A DNA stretch of 64,000 bases, from the NCBI GenBank assembly GCA_037783415.1, contig JAZGTN010000069.1, positions 992,001-1,056,000 of the forward strand, in the 5' to 3' direction. Shown piece after piece: positions 22,290 through 34,520 of this stretch (position 1 is the first letter of the stretch; the number at the start of each line of letters is the position of its first letter). The notes beneath the pieces were generated by a model that was not told where the DNA came from, ran no database searches, and saw only the letters and a list, made by a program, of their open reading frames with translations. The stretch comes from Leptasterias polaris. Its lineage: Eukaryota; Echinodermata; Asteroidea; Forcipulatida; Asteriidae. Position numbers and translations under genes: made by a program.

Positions 22290-22560
22290 GTACCTTTACT
22301 TGCCTCTCCATCCCAGGGCCTGCCGCGAGGAGCCCGAGACTCGCCCGACCTTGTCGTACACTTCCCCGTGTTGCCATTGACTCAATTATGGACGCAATTA
22401 CCTGGTTAATGCATGTGCACGGGCCGGGCTAACAGTGGTGTCCATTTCTACGCATTGGGCCCCGGTCGGATAAATTAACTTTCCTCTCAAAACACTGGGC
22501 CGTAACCATCAACGATATGTGTACACACTGCCGTAACAGAAATTGTATTAGATTTCGTGA
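22290..22560. promoter_or_regulatory. Non-repeat island with homeodomain-type sites
   Basis: A GC-richer segment containing CAATTATGG, CAATTACC and GGTTAATGCAT within 40 bp (about 22381-22412), i.e. three TAAT-type cores close together. No coding signal or repeat similarity. Candidate intronic regulatory element. Confidence 0.25.
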
Positions 22561-22748
22561 GCTGAAGTCTCTTGCCGCGAGCCTTTTGCATTACTGAATG
22601 AACACTGACTACTCTGTCATAAATGAAACATGTCACAAATATAGCTTACCCTTTGTTTCAAAGGTAGAATCATAGATCTATTTTTATCCATACGTAATGC
22701 TAATATTTATAGACAAAATTGTAAAAAAATTCTTCGGTCAACCTCAAA

Positions 22749-22790
22749 TGATTTAAAAGGTACCCGGTCAGTTTCCCTTGTGGTTTATAA
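22749..22790 (+). repeat. SINE family C tail fragment
   Basis: ATTTAAAAGGTACCCGGTCA followed by GTTTCCCTTGTGGTTTATA matches the 3' part of the insertion at 59891-60076. No head is attached. Confidence 0.7.
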
Positions 22791-22984
22791 CCTGATATTT
22801 GTTCATCGCGAAACCTATAAAGAAAGATACAATAAAAGTCACCTGTGAAAGTTCCAGTTGAATACAGTGTCCATTGCTGAGATAAACAGCAAAACAAAAT
22901 GTCAATGTATTTTCACAATCCATCTATTTAGCGAGGTGTATCTCTGGCCGCAGCATTCGCAAACGGACACCAACCCTCAGAAAT

Positions 22985-23110
22985 CTGTTTTTCAGATTCA
23001 AGTATTCTTTGGGTGAAAAATTATTCAAACGATAATTATTACTTCGAAGGGTGTCCTTTTGCAAAATAGTGTGTACTATCAACAGCTGCAGTGCTTCTCA
23101 CTTGCTAAAG
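22985..23110 (+). repeat. Partial, diverged copy of the 379-bp element
   Basis: Shares TTACTTCGAAGGGTGTCC, AATAGTGTGTACTATCAACA and CTTGCTAAAGTA with the right half of 42899-43277, in the same order. The ends are lost. Confidence 0.65.
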
Positions 23111-23947
23111 TATGACCCTTCCTGAACCATGGACACAACTGTATTCTTAAATTCTACAAAATGTCATTATTGAAACCGTTCAATTTATTGGGGTTGGATA
23201 GCACGGCAACCTTGGCCCTCTGTGAAAATTAATAAAACAACTGTTCTTGACACAATAATCCTGCAGATCGAATCAATTTTTCGTCACTGCTGTTCATTAC
23301 GATGAATTTACAAGCACAACAATAAAAGCAGAAGTTCAACTTTTGTAGACAGTATAGCTTGTAATTTGTATGCAGAGAACCGAACTGCAATAAAAATTCT
23401 CTGAATATGTTGTGACTGTCAATCAGTAAACGGAATAGCATTTAAGGCATCGCCATCTTGATTGTAACCAATTGCAATCCGTTGAATCAGAACGAGACTG
23501 GGAGTGTGTGTAGTCTGTGACCCGTTCATGCATCAATGATCTAATCTCGATTGTTGTGGTTCAAACATGTGGAAATCAGTGACGAGCTGTCTCAAATGAG
23601 GAAACTTTGCATATTAAATGAGTTTTAATTAATAGTAACTGTATTTGACTTGACTGCGAAGTAGGCCCAGTGCAATTTTTGTCTTCGGGATTCTTCGTTG
23701 CCTACCCAAAATGTGTAAAACGGATTTGTAAATGTTACCTTAACGAAGGTACAAGCTACCGGTATAACGTGCGCAAAAACTAAGGTCAAACCATCGCACC
23801 ATGGATGTCTACCTCTATGAGCACACCTATGAGTTGGTGCTCTATAGTAACGATAACTTATAATTGATTCATTAACAAGTGTGCCCACTCTGGTGCGGTG
23901 AATCCTTTACGTGTGTGGGTTGATTATGGTAATTCATTATGATTATA

Positions 23948-24070
23948 AAGTTAGTTTGATATTGGACATTGTACAATCACATATTGTACAGCGAATGTCT
24001 ACTTTGCTATTCAGTATTGAACATTGGACATTAGCTGTACAGTGAATGTCCATTAACATAAAACTAACTT
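23948..24070. mobile_element. Small inverted-repeat element (AAGTTAGTTT family), TA-flanked
   Basis: The left end is TA|AAGTTAGTTTGATATTGG and the right end AAACTAACTT|TA, consistent with insertion at TA. The inside has repeated GGACATT and GTACAGCGAATGTC / GTACAGTGAATGTCC motifs in both orientations. A larger relative is at 38153-38413. Confidence 0.8.
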
Positions 24071-24289
24071 TAGTTGTCCCAGACCGAACCATTGCGGTAA
24101 AGGCTTTACTACTACGGGTTGGTTACGGTCCATGAAGAAAAACTAGATCGGGTCAAGTCTGTCTATACACGGTAACGATTTCCAGTCGGGTTGTTTACAA
24201 ATGAATGTTCCAGGACCCTTTTTAGTTCTTTATTTGAGCGTTTTGCTCATTCAAAATGAATATATTTAATGTGGCTGTCCCAAGAATTA

Positions 24290-25180
24290 GGCTGCCCTGA
24301 GATACAGGCCGTCTGGTCGCAGACGCTTCTCCCCGGCAGCATTATTTACTTGATGTCTACCCAAGAAAAATGCGGTCACCATCGGGTCAACGTAATGACA
24401 TAGTTTAATTCTCCCGCCATCGATTCCCCTTGGGCCCCCTGGAAATTATTTACCGAACTGCGGGCACTTGTTTCTTTTTCTCCGTCCCCTCTTTCACTCC
24501 CAGCCGAGACGGATTTGGCCATAGTGGTGGGCATACACAGACGGCGATGTACAGTCGAGATGATGGTAATAAATTGAGTCTCTTCAGCCGACCGACAGTA
24601 ATATTTAATACTATTAATTTATCAACTACATTTGGGGGGCTTGGTATGCCAAAAAGGGAGGGAGGGGATTGATGATTATGATATTAACAATTTCCTTAAC
24701 AAGCTTGGTCAACTTGTTGGAATGATGACACACACACACGCACATGACACATGCTGGTATACCCCCCTTAATGGGATCAAGAGGGGCCGGGACTACCTGC
24801 TATATTCTGATCCCCCCATGAAAAGCGATCATTGGCCGGTGATAACGCCGCTGAGCCAGGGGCTAACTGGAGGGGCCCCGGGAGAGAAGAAAGACACCGC
24901 CCATTAGGAATAAGTGCTGTTTATTGGGGGGACTACAAGTATAGGCAGAGAGCGGGGGATTACGTTCGGCTGGCGGTCTGGTGGCACACGCCTTCCCTCT
25001 TGTCTGATTTGGCATTGGTGCACTTGTCCCTCGTGTCCTCGTACCCAGGCTGGTTAACTTTGGCGCTGTCTGACATCCACCCCATCCCATCCCTCGTGCC
25101 CCGATTACAAACAGTTAAAACTGACCCAATTTGTGATGAGTTGACCATTAAACCAATTGGAGAAAGAAGCCTTTCGAACT
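24290..25180. promoter_or_regulatory. GC-rich non-repeat island in intron 2
   Basis: About 900 bp of mostly unique, GC-richer sequence. It contains a short CA run (24728-24740), an A+T stretch with TTAATACTATTAATTTATC at about 24604, and GC-rich blocks near 24840-25090. Open frames here have no recognisable domain. Possible enhancer cluster; supported by composition only. Confidence 0.22.
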
Positions 25181-27390
25181 TTTAAATGAAGTAGAAATAA
25201 TACCTAGCCATTTACGTTAATTGCAACTCCAAGTGTACTATCATTCAAGATGTGACTATAGACAATCGTTACGTCATTCCACCTGGAATCGTTACGTCTT
25301 CCCACACGGTTTTAATATACGGCAAAATCATTGTCCCTTTTCAATAATATGAGAAGGTGGGGATATGGCTTGGCCTACTTTTTGTAACTAGAAAGATTTC
25401 CCTGCAATTCCTATAATTGATGTCGCAGAATGTAATAGTGCTCATTATTTAATTCAATTTCTAGCTTCCCAAACTGTTGGAGCGAGCCAGTGCCGGGACA
25501 TCTCTGCTCTAAAGTCTTCACAGTGGCTTGCAATAGAGCTAGACCAATAAATACTAAATGCATAAACGGTGCATAGCGGCCCTAGTGCCAGATACAACAA
25601 GCCTCCGCCTAATTGCGTGTAACTCAATTACCGGGATCCCTTTCAAAATTCGCGGGTGCCGTAACTTGGTTAGGCCCATGCATTCATTGTGGTGGCTGGA
25701 GCAATGCTAGTTTGATTGGGTTAAGACCCACGCAATTGCCGGGTCCTCATATGCCCTTCATCGTGGTAATGGAAAGACCTTCCCCTTTAGACAAGATGAT
25801 AAATAATCATACATCAAACGAAATAACAAAAGATTGGGGGAACACACAACCAAGGCCTTGTGTGTCGCAGTGCTCCATAATTGGTTTATTCCTGTAAGAG
25901 AGATGGCAAGTCTGCATACCGGGATACTTGCTAAGAAGACTGAGGGGAAAAGGTAAATTTTCCCGGACAAATATTATGTGAATAACTACCCATAGTGCTA
26001 TTGTCTTTTACTTAGCACTTGACCACTTGTCCATAGTTGCAAAAGAATGTTCTGAACAATCATGGAAGAGAATGGTTGGCGTTAATTCTTGGGTCTGATG
26101 ATGATCGAGACACCATTGACTTGCAGACTTTTGGCCTGATTCTCAAGTTGTTTTGACAATCTTTACTATTCGTCTGGATGGGCTGTGCGGCCACCCTTGA
26201 GTGTATCAGGGTTATTGTGATTTGCATTTTTGCTTTGCTTATTTGCTTCTACCTTTTGTTGTATTTTATCCTCTCCTTTTTGGAGATTTTGTTTGATACA
26301 AGTAATTAAATAGTGGTCAAACCGCAACTTGCAATTCTCGAACGAAAAAGTCAAACGGGATTCCAAATATCTTAATTTATTTCATTACTGCTGCATGGGA
26401 TTCAGCAGACTTCAGTATTAATTATTCACTCGAAGTTCCTGATTTTGTGTCTATCTGCCATACGGCATTCAGTACCGAATTCGAACAATGTACATAACTG
26501 CGGTAGACCGTCAGCTCTGGAGTGGTGTGGTATGGCAACTGAAACTTTATTAGATTTAGTTGTTCCTCCCTTGCGAAGCTCCAAACCGTACAAAAAATAA
26601 GTGTTTTAAATCTTGAGGAAAATGCATCTACAATTTCAAATTGTGTCCAATTCAACTGGTTCATCAACTTGTTACAGCACGGCAAGCTTAAGTAGTATTA
26701 GGAATTGGCATCAGTTTCCCGTAAATAAAAGCACTAAAATCTGAGTGAGTCGCCGACACAAGAATTACGCACGGCTGCCCAGTTTATTGGGACGGATAGC
26801 GTGCGGAGTGAGCAAGCTTTGCAGTTATTATTGGGGTTTTTGATGAAGTCATGGAGCATAAAAACGTAAAGTAATTCCCGTGTCTTTGATTTGATCAAAC
26901 GATATGATCACATTAGGTGTGTTTCGTTTCAAGGTGACGGCGATCGAGGCGGCAGGCTCTGGGAGGAGGCCCGGTACGGCCAACGCTTGCATTGCGAGGT
27001 GGGAGGGAGTCCAATATTATTGCAAATCGCGTAATGGGCTGTGCGGTGGGGGAACACGACGGACACAAATTGGGCAATGTGCTCAATTTCCCCCTCTTTC
27101 TATGCTGAGCCATATTTGGGATATTTACGAGATTAATCAGTGCGGTTCTTTTCACTTGTTAGGTGACTCAAAGCAGACGGACGAGCGGAAAATATCGCGG
27201 TTGCACAAAACCGATTGGCAATCTCTTTGCACCAAGCGTTGAGTCATCTCTCTCAAAGGCAGGATACCTTAGTGACAGATATTAACTTATATCCATCATG
27301 AATACCAATGTGGTTATTATATTGAGGCGCATGTTTGCCTATTGCCTACCGTATCCGTTATATAATCCTAAATATAAATACACATAGTCA

Positions 27391-27710
27391 TACTGGTTGA
27401 TTATCACAGGCCTACTGGCTGGTTATCACAGGCCTACTTGTTGGTTATCACAGGCTGGTTGGTTATCACATGCATACTTGTTGGTTATCACAGGCTGGTT
27501 GGTTATCACAGGCCCACTATAGTTCGTTAACGCAGGCTGGATTGGTCACATGCTGGTTAGTTATCACAGGCCTACCATAGTTGGTTAACGCAGGCTGGTT
27601 GGTTATCACATGCCTACTGGTTGGTTATCGTCACAGGCCTTACTGGTTGGTTATCACATGCCTACTGGTTGGTTATCACAGGCCTTACTGGCTGGTTATT
27701 TGTTGGTTAC
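27391..27710 (+). repeat. 22-bp minisatellite
   Basis: About 14 imperfect copies of GGTTATCACAGGCCTACTGG with TT. Shortened variants lack the CCTACT part (GGTTATCACAGGCTGGTT), and some copies have CATGCC instead of CAGGCC. The array is heterogeneous and produces a meaningless open frame rich in VGYH/LLVGYRHRPYW. Confidence 0.9.
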
Positions 27711-28398
27711 TTGTTTTTTATCACATAATTCACTATCACTCAATATATCATCTGTTTTTGGAAGAGCGGCCTGTACATTCGTTTATAGCCTGATGTTTTC
27801 AATATGGCACACACCAAATAAGGTTTTCCCGTTAAAGCAAAGAATTCCTTCTTCCTGCGAAAATGTCATCATAATGTGGTTATGTTTTACAGTAAAAAAA
27901 AACACAAAAAACGTCCAGTAGGCTATTGTCCTAAATACATACAGTAGTCAAAATCTGTAAAGTATATTTTGTAATAATTCAGAAAAAAGTTGAATCAAAA
28001 TTTACAGTCAAAGTATAATAGAGGTAATAACAGTATAGTAGGGATCAAGATATGTTTTTTCGTTATAACGTTGAACTCGGATAGAGCGAGCATTTGTTCT
28101 TAGTTTCGAATACTTGATGGTGTATGGGATGCACGTCTCTCCGAACGCGCTGCATACAAATGATACTCATGTAAAATGCATCAGTTAGTCCGCATAAGTT
28201 ACTAGCGATGGGCCGATGACACATCCATAAAAAACAGGCGCCTCAAATGATAAGGTAATAATTATGTTAATAAATAACTCTAATTCAAGTCAGGTCTCTG
28301 GAATTTTGATTGCTGAGAATACTTCACAAATAAATGTTTATTTATCTTACAGAAGGAATCATTTGCTTATAATGAGAAGTACATAAGCAATGAATTTA

Positions 28399-28635
28399 CA
28401 GGGTACCAATCATAAACAGTGACACGTCACTTTTATTCGCTGGTAACCTGTTTGTGGTTAGAGAAGAAAAAGAAATAAATCTATACAGGGTACCAGTCAT
28501 AAACAGTGGCACGTCTCTTGAGTTCGCTGGTAACCTGTTTGTGGTAAGAGAAGAACAATAAATAAATCTATACAGGGTACCAGTCATAAACAGTGGCACG
28601 TCTCTTGAGTTCGATGGTAACCTGTTTGTGGTAAG
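28399..28635 (+). repeat. 87-bp tandem repeat, three copies
   Basis: Units start CAGGGTACCAGTCATAAACA at 28399, 28486 and 28573; the third is partial. The unit is 29 codons long, so the minus strand stays open across the array (repeat LTTNRLPANSRDVPLFM), but there is no start context, no domain and no conserved partner, so coding is not claimed. Confidence 0.92.
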
Positions 28636-30676
28636 CAAATCTTTCATATTGTGCTTAGTAAATGTTGGTATCCAGCCACTGTATGAAACGTCAACCTGTT
28701 AAATCGCTTGTAGTGTAATGTGCATTCCAAGGCTTCTTAGACGGGACCCTTGGGTCGGCTTCATTAATAAATCATTGCCATATTTTCGACAGATTTTCAT
28801 TATGATTATAGTGAACTATTAAAATTGTCTTTGTCATTATTAATTGATATGGAAAACTACCCATGCAAGCAACCCCATAATTCTTTATGTTTAAGTGGAA
28901 CAGGGTAATGCAGACAGCAAAGCTGATTGTGTTTCGGTTTTAATCCAAAACGAGGCTCGGAGGAAAATAGTTGGGGCATTGATAAGCATTGCTTTATATT
29001 ATTAGTGGAACTATTTTGTGCGGATTAATTTTTTGTAGAGCGGCTAGCCACGGCACTGTTTTACAGGTTCTTTCTGTTTTTTGTTTGTTTTCATTTCAAA
29101 TCATTACGAAAAAATCATTTGTGAATGAAGAATGTTTTTATATATTTTGACTGCATCCAAATTGCCTGTATCTATGGTGCGACTGTCTCTCAAACCATAT
29201 GGTCCAGCATCAAGCGTATATACAGTCATCGATTCGCGCTGATTTCCACATTTACGGCACGGAGAGTAGAGGCGTGAAAAGTAAAGTTTGTCTACCGCGT
29301 CAATCGGCCAGCACGCCCGGGCGCCATGCGGGTCACGACCGATAGTAGAGCTCGACAACTGCGCTGAAAACAAGTTTAAAACAGAAGATATAGGACAGGC
29401 AGCCATATGTCTGGTTTATCCTGTGTCTGTGTACAACTGCTTTTATAACGTTTGGTTTTGGATTTTTTGTTCTGGCACTATTTGACTTTTTTAGTTAGAC
29501 GACGTTTATAGCGCGTTCTAATTATGTGGACAATACGTTCGTTGACGTCGCGATATAAAGTATATTAGGCCTATATACGAACATATTTCGTGCTCACAGA
29601 CTTTGCGAGTTACCCATTTTTTGCAGGAATAATAATTTCATTTTGAGCACTTCTTATTACCACGCCAAACAAGGCAATTTAAAGGGCAGCCAGCTTCTGG
29701 GTCATCTCAAAGAACTGAAGAAACATTTACACTGAAATGTTCATGTAATTTTCTTAAAGTGAGACATATGATTGCACTAGTGCTAGCAAAGTGTTCGTTT
29801 TGCATGCCATACAGATGGTTGACACAAATTTTAACTCTGACGAATTTGTGACTATTCCCTTAAATGTATTTCTCAGATGAGAAATCTATTCTGTTGTCTC
29901 AGTAAATATGTGATAATTCCATCTTCTGTATCAATTTGTGACTTGTCATGTTCTGTTTTGGGATTCAAACACAATTAATTTTATCAATCAGTAAAATTTA
30001 TCATTCTGTCAATAGTTGTGTTGCTTTGATTGATTTTACTATGTCAATTCCAAGTGTACAAAAAGGTTACATCAACATTTACTCGCCTGTCAGATAATAC
30101 AAGACAAACGATCAACTCTATGTGCACTAAATGAAGTTAAATACCAAATCAAAGACAAAACCACGTGTCTATTTGAAATTCAACCGTCGTGCACGCGGTG
30201 TGTGTGCATTCTTGGGGTGAGGCGTCTAAACTCATGCGAAAATGTCACAAAATAAACAAGAACATTTGCGAAAATAAACACTTTACGGGCGTGAAAAACA
30301 TCATATTGAACGTCAACATGTCAGACTTGGGTAAATATGTCATGGGAGACAGCAGAGAGGAAAGTTGGCCAAATCAAGTGGGTGGGAGAGTTAAATTTGC
30401 GTTGGCTGAAAGAAAAACATTTGCCTTTAAGTATATTGTGCACTCGGATATAAATAAATACCAATCACGAGTTGTCAATGTTGTGTCAATACATGGTATT
30501 CCCAGAAATTATTTGTGTAGCTTTTTGAAAACACTTTTATATACTATTTTTTGAGACAATGGAATATTTTACGTTCTTTTAAGGTAGTACGACATTACGA
30601 ATACAAAACAAAAGGGCGGTACTGAAAAGAAAGTACATTATTGGCTAAATATTTCTAGGAGGGTTTCTTGAGTGAC

Positions 30677-30883
30677 ATCAGGGCCCAGGTTCATAGAGCT
30701 GCTTAAGCAGAAAAAGTAGCCAAGCCCAACAAAATTATGCTTACCAGAGTAAGGTTACCAGCCAAAATAACATGTCACATGTAGTATCTGTGACTGGTAT
30801 CCTGCTTATTCTTCTGCCTTAGTTAAACATTTTAAAGCAATATTTCCTGCTTTAATCAGCTCTATATGGAATTGGGCCCTGAT
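30677..30883. mobile_element. 207-bp inverted-repeat element (AGGGCCCA ends)
   Basis: The left end ATCAGGGCCCAGGTTCATAG and the right end CTATATGGAATTGGGCCCTG then AT are imperfect inverted copies, with AGAGCTGCTTAAGCA and TGCTTTAATCAGCTCT as inner arms. No coding capacity. I recognise the AGCTGCTTAAGCA end as a common dispersed repeat of marine invertebrates. Confidence 0.8.
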
Positions 30884-31269
30884 TTGCTACAATGCCGTAC
30901 AACTTAACCAATTATGATGAAAGTTTTGAAATAAAAATCTGAGTATGGAATTTAGGGAAATTATGTTTTTCACTCAAGTATTCCGCGAAATTCTCGCTAG
31001 TTGTGTCATTTGATGTCCAATACAAATTCAAGTCCAAAAATATAACCGGAGAGATTGTCAAATCGAGGCTTTTGTACTTGATGTTTTTCACAATAAACAG
31101 GAGCCGCAAGGTTCGTAATAAAACCAGAGCAGACTGCTAAAGCAAATACACTACGCCGAAACTCTAACAAGTTTTGAAATTCACTAGTAGCGTGAGAAAC
31201 TCCACATCAACTCCACAAATCGTTACCTACCGAGGACCAACCCATTCAAAGAAGAAAGAAGGGGAAAAA

Positions 31270-31720
31270 GAGGGCTATATTAATGTTCTTTTCTTTGATT
31301 GGATAGTAAAGTAGGCCAAGCGGACCGTTATGTCTGCCCCGTCTGCGATGCATCGGCGGGTGAGAGGGCTGGCCCTGTGGGCTCCCGTGGCCTCTATCTC
31401 CCTTGAAGTGAAAAATTCCCAACAATAAATGCTGGCGTCGATGGGGCAGAGCGGCCGGCCAGATTTTCACCGGGCCATCAATGGGGGTTACGGCACCGGC
31501 CATTCAGGCCCACTTAATCGCGTAATGTACGATACAGTTATAACGTCTCTTTGGTTCACAGCAGCGGGGTGCGCATTGGTATGTTATTGTTGCCGTCTTT
31601 ATTTTGCAGTTGGTTCTGTTATTACTGATTTATATTTATCTCATGGGCCGCTGGAATGAAAAGCAATGCGGGTATTGTTCCCCCGTGCCTCACTGGGTTT
31701 CTCTACCCATGGAACCTGCC
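31270..31720. promoter_or_regulatory. GC-rich non-repeat island in intron 2
   Basis: Unique-looking DNA richer in G+C than its flanks, with two TAAT cores in CACTTAATCGCGTAATG (31511-31527) and several GGCC blocks. No repeat similarity and no recognisable protein. Candidate intronic regulatory element. Confidence 0.25.
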
Positions 31721-32537
31721 GACACGGAGTCCTTGATTTTGATTTTATTGTTATTGTTTCCTTTTCCTTCTCTCTACCAAAAGACCATTTTCTGTAAGAG
31801 ACTGAGATTTTTCTATGGCTTTTGTGGTTCTTCTGATATAATAGAATAAAAGATATCAGTAAATATGGCGGTTAATGAAGCATGCGCATTGTGCTTGGTT
31901 GGATCCGCTGCTATTCTGGTTTTCAGTGCGGTATGGCAACCCCGCCTTTGGCAAAATAACAAAAACAAAAAAACTAGGTCCCTATTTCATTACATGGTTT
32001 TCTGCCATCTCACTGTGCTTGGGTCACGACGTCACAACAACGTCACAATGCAGTCGGATGTTGCCCCGTGCTATCCTGGTAGCTGCAGGGAAGAAACAAG
32101 TGCTTTGTCAAGCTTGAATCGAGACTAGCAGTCAGTGAAGGCGACGTGGTCGTGTTTGCTTTTCAATTACCATTTCACACGGGGCCCTCCGGCTTAGCCT
32201 CTTTTCGAGTTCCTCGTTGAAAAGGTAAAGATATTGACATAGACTACACAATGAGTGGTCCTAAAGAATACTAGATTGTTGACATGATACACAATCGGAC
32301 AGTGGTGTGATTTTTGACATGTGGTTAACCAACCTTCGACGGACATCAACGTATCCAGTGAGAACTTCAAGTTACCAACCTTGTTATCTATCTCAATTTA
32401 TAGACAGTAATATCATCATCATATTTTCATTACTCAAAATACACACGAAAATTTCAGAAAGTTTGATTGCGTTTTTTTAATTATTATTATTTATTCGACC
32501 TCAGATATAGCCTACAAATAAATTTTAAAAAACAATG

Positions 32538-33243
32538 CAAATCGAAGAACGATAAAACCAAAACAGAAACATCAAAGTTAGCAAGACATAGGCCTAGCCC
32601 AAGAAGCATACAGAATAGCAAAGTACAAAACAAATGCTGGCAAATCGAAGAACGATAAAACCAAACAGGAACATCAAAGCAAGACATATATAGGCCTCGC
32701 CCAAGAAACATACAAAATAGCAAAGTACAAAACAGATGCTGGCAAATCGAAGAACAATAAAACCAAAACAGAAACATCAAAGCAAGACATATATAGGCCT
32801 CGCCCAAGAAACATACAAAATAGCAAAGTACAAAACAGATGCTGGCAAATCGAAGAACGATAAAACCAAACAGGAACATCAAAGCAAGACATATATAGGC
32901 CTCGCCCAAGAAACATACAAAATAGCAAAGTACAAAACAGATGCTGGCAAATCGAAGAACGATAAAACCAAAACAGAAACATCAAAGCAAGACATATATA
33001 GGCCTCGCCCAAGAAACATACAAAATAGCAAAGTACAAAACAGATGCTGGCAAATCGAAGAACGATAAAACCAAACAGGAACATCAAAGCAAGACATATA
33101 TAGGCCTCGCCCAAGAAACATACAAAATAGCAAAGTACAAAACAGATGCTGGCAAATCGAAGAACGATAAAACCAAACAGGAACATCAAAGCAAGACATA
33201 TAATAGGCCTCGCCCAAGAAACATACAAAATAGCAAAGTAAAA
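32538..33243 (+). repeat. 102/103-bp satellite, seven copies with alternating variants
   Basis: Units start CAAATCGAAGAACGATAAAA at 32538, 32641, 32743, 32846, 32948, 33051 and 33153. Two versions alternate: A has CCAAAACAGAAACATC (103 bp to the next start when preceding B) and B has CCAAACAGGAACATC. The order is A B A B A B B, so a dimer of about 205 bp was amplified. The first copy is most diverged. The apparent proteins on both strands (for example MFLGRGLYMSCFDVPVWFY repeats) arise from the repeat and change frame between units. Confidence 0.93.
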
Positions 33244-34164
33244 CAAATTATAACAACTAGACGAGCATGGAGAACAGGCAGAATTATTGTTTTGGGAAAA
33301 ATGCAAAATGAGTGTAAGTATTGACTCTGCATTCGAAAAAATAAAATCATAAGTTGATTTCTTAAAATTATTGACAGTAAGTTGTCAGACATAGTCACTG
33401 TTTTTGTGTACAAGGTCAATGGTGTATCTCGACTCAACCGTATGCTAAACATGAATTGATCAAAACACCTTAAGTATTATTTGAAAGTTAAATTATTCAG
33501 ATAAATTGAAAACACAGCAGACCTGTGGGATATTACACCAAACGAGTCAGACTAGCATGGGGTATTTTCGAAACTGTGGATACCGTTTCGGCATTGGGTC
33601 AGCTTGTGTCGGAATTGGACGAATTAGGTGTTGACATTTGGCGTTGGCTGCAGCAGAGTCGGCTGAAAACGACGTGACTTCGAAAACGACCGGGTCGGTG
33701 ATTTCACAGTGTACATGTCAACATGTTCATAATGTAATGTGTAGTAAAGAACGTCACCCAAGGTTGTCGAGTGCGTCGGACTGCAGTGATTATAATTTCA
33801 GTGAATGTACAAAGAATGACTCAAAAGGTCATCAAAAATGATGCATTTTCTTTTGCCCCTTCTGTTGCCTTTCCACCAGTGCAGGGTTGCTTGATAACAG
33901 GAAGGGTAAATCGGCTGTCAATGTGGTTGAAGTGAAAGTTTGTGGTTGCCAAAATAATGTTTAATGATTGAAAGAAAACCCCCCAAAATCGTCATTGTTG
34001 AAATAGCAGGGGTGGATCTAGCCTATACAGTGTGTACTATACGTTACCACGGGTTCTCACGCGTATTTGAACGTTAATGCACGCGATTATGTCTTCTCAT
34101 GTAATTTTGATTTTATCTATTATTTCTGGTTGTGACGCCAAGAACTCTCAGAAAAGCAAACTTA
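33244..34164. other. Non-coding intronic spacer
   Basis: No gene, repeat or motif that I can support. Short open frames have no recognisable domain. Confidence 0.4.
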
Positions 34165-34520
34165 ATCAATCAATAGAACGTTTATTACCAATTTGCACAT
34201 GGAGGCATCATCCTAAAAGCCGAAGCTTGTGATGGATGTGCCAGTTACAACAATACAAAACAAAACAAGATAAACAACACTATTGTAGAATTAAGAAATT
34301 AATCACTATACTATAGCCATGAACCCAATGGAAAGAAGATAACAGAGGAAGTTTCAGTTTTAGATGTGGGAGTAAAACCATAGAGAATTATTCCAGAGAA
34401 AACCCACGCAGTCAAGTAGGGACTGAAAACCCAATCCAAATGTGCCCCTTATGGGATTCGAACCGAAGTCCTAGAGGTGGTTGGCGAGGAAAGAAATCAC
34501 TGCGTCAACCCGACCGTTCG
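34165..34520 (-). mobile_element. tRNA-derived SINE, family B (minus strand)
   Basis: The reverse complement reads GGTCGGGTTGACGCAGTGAT, then a B box GGTTCGAATCCC, GGATTGGGTTTTCAGTCCC, GACTGCGTGGGTTTTCTC and ACTCCCACATCTAAAACTG, matching 15625-15880 in the same order. The 3' tail is ATTGATTGATTAA. Its tail therefore lies at about 34165 and its head at about 34520. Confidence 0.87.

Noticed and set aside
30189..30554. A 121-residue plus-strand frame
   Set aside because: It opens with GTG, has no recognisable domain and lies in an intron of the T-box gene.
32487..33324. Overlapping frames on both strands, up to 210 residues, over the 102-bp satellite
   Set aside because: The same repeat is open in several frames on both strands at once and units of 102 and 103 bp shift the frame, so no protein is conserved along the array.
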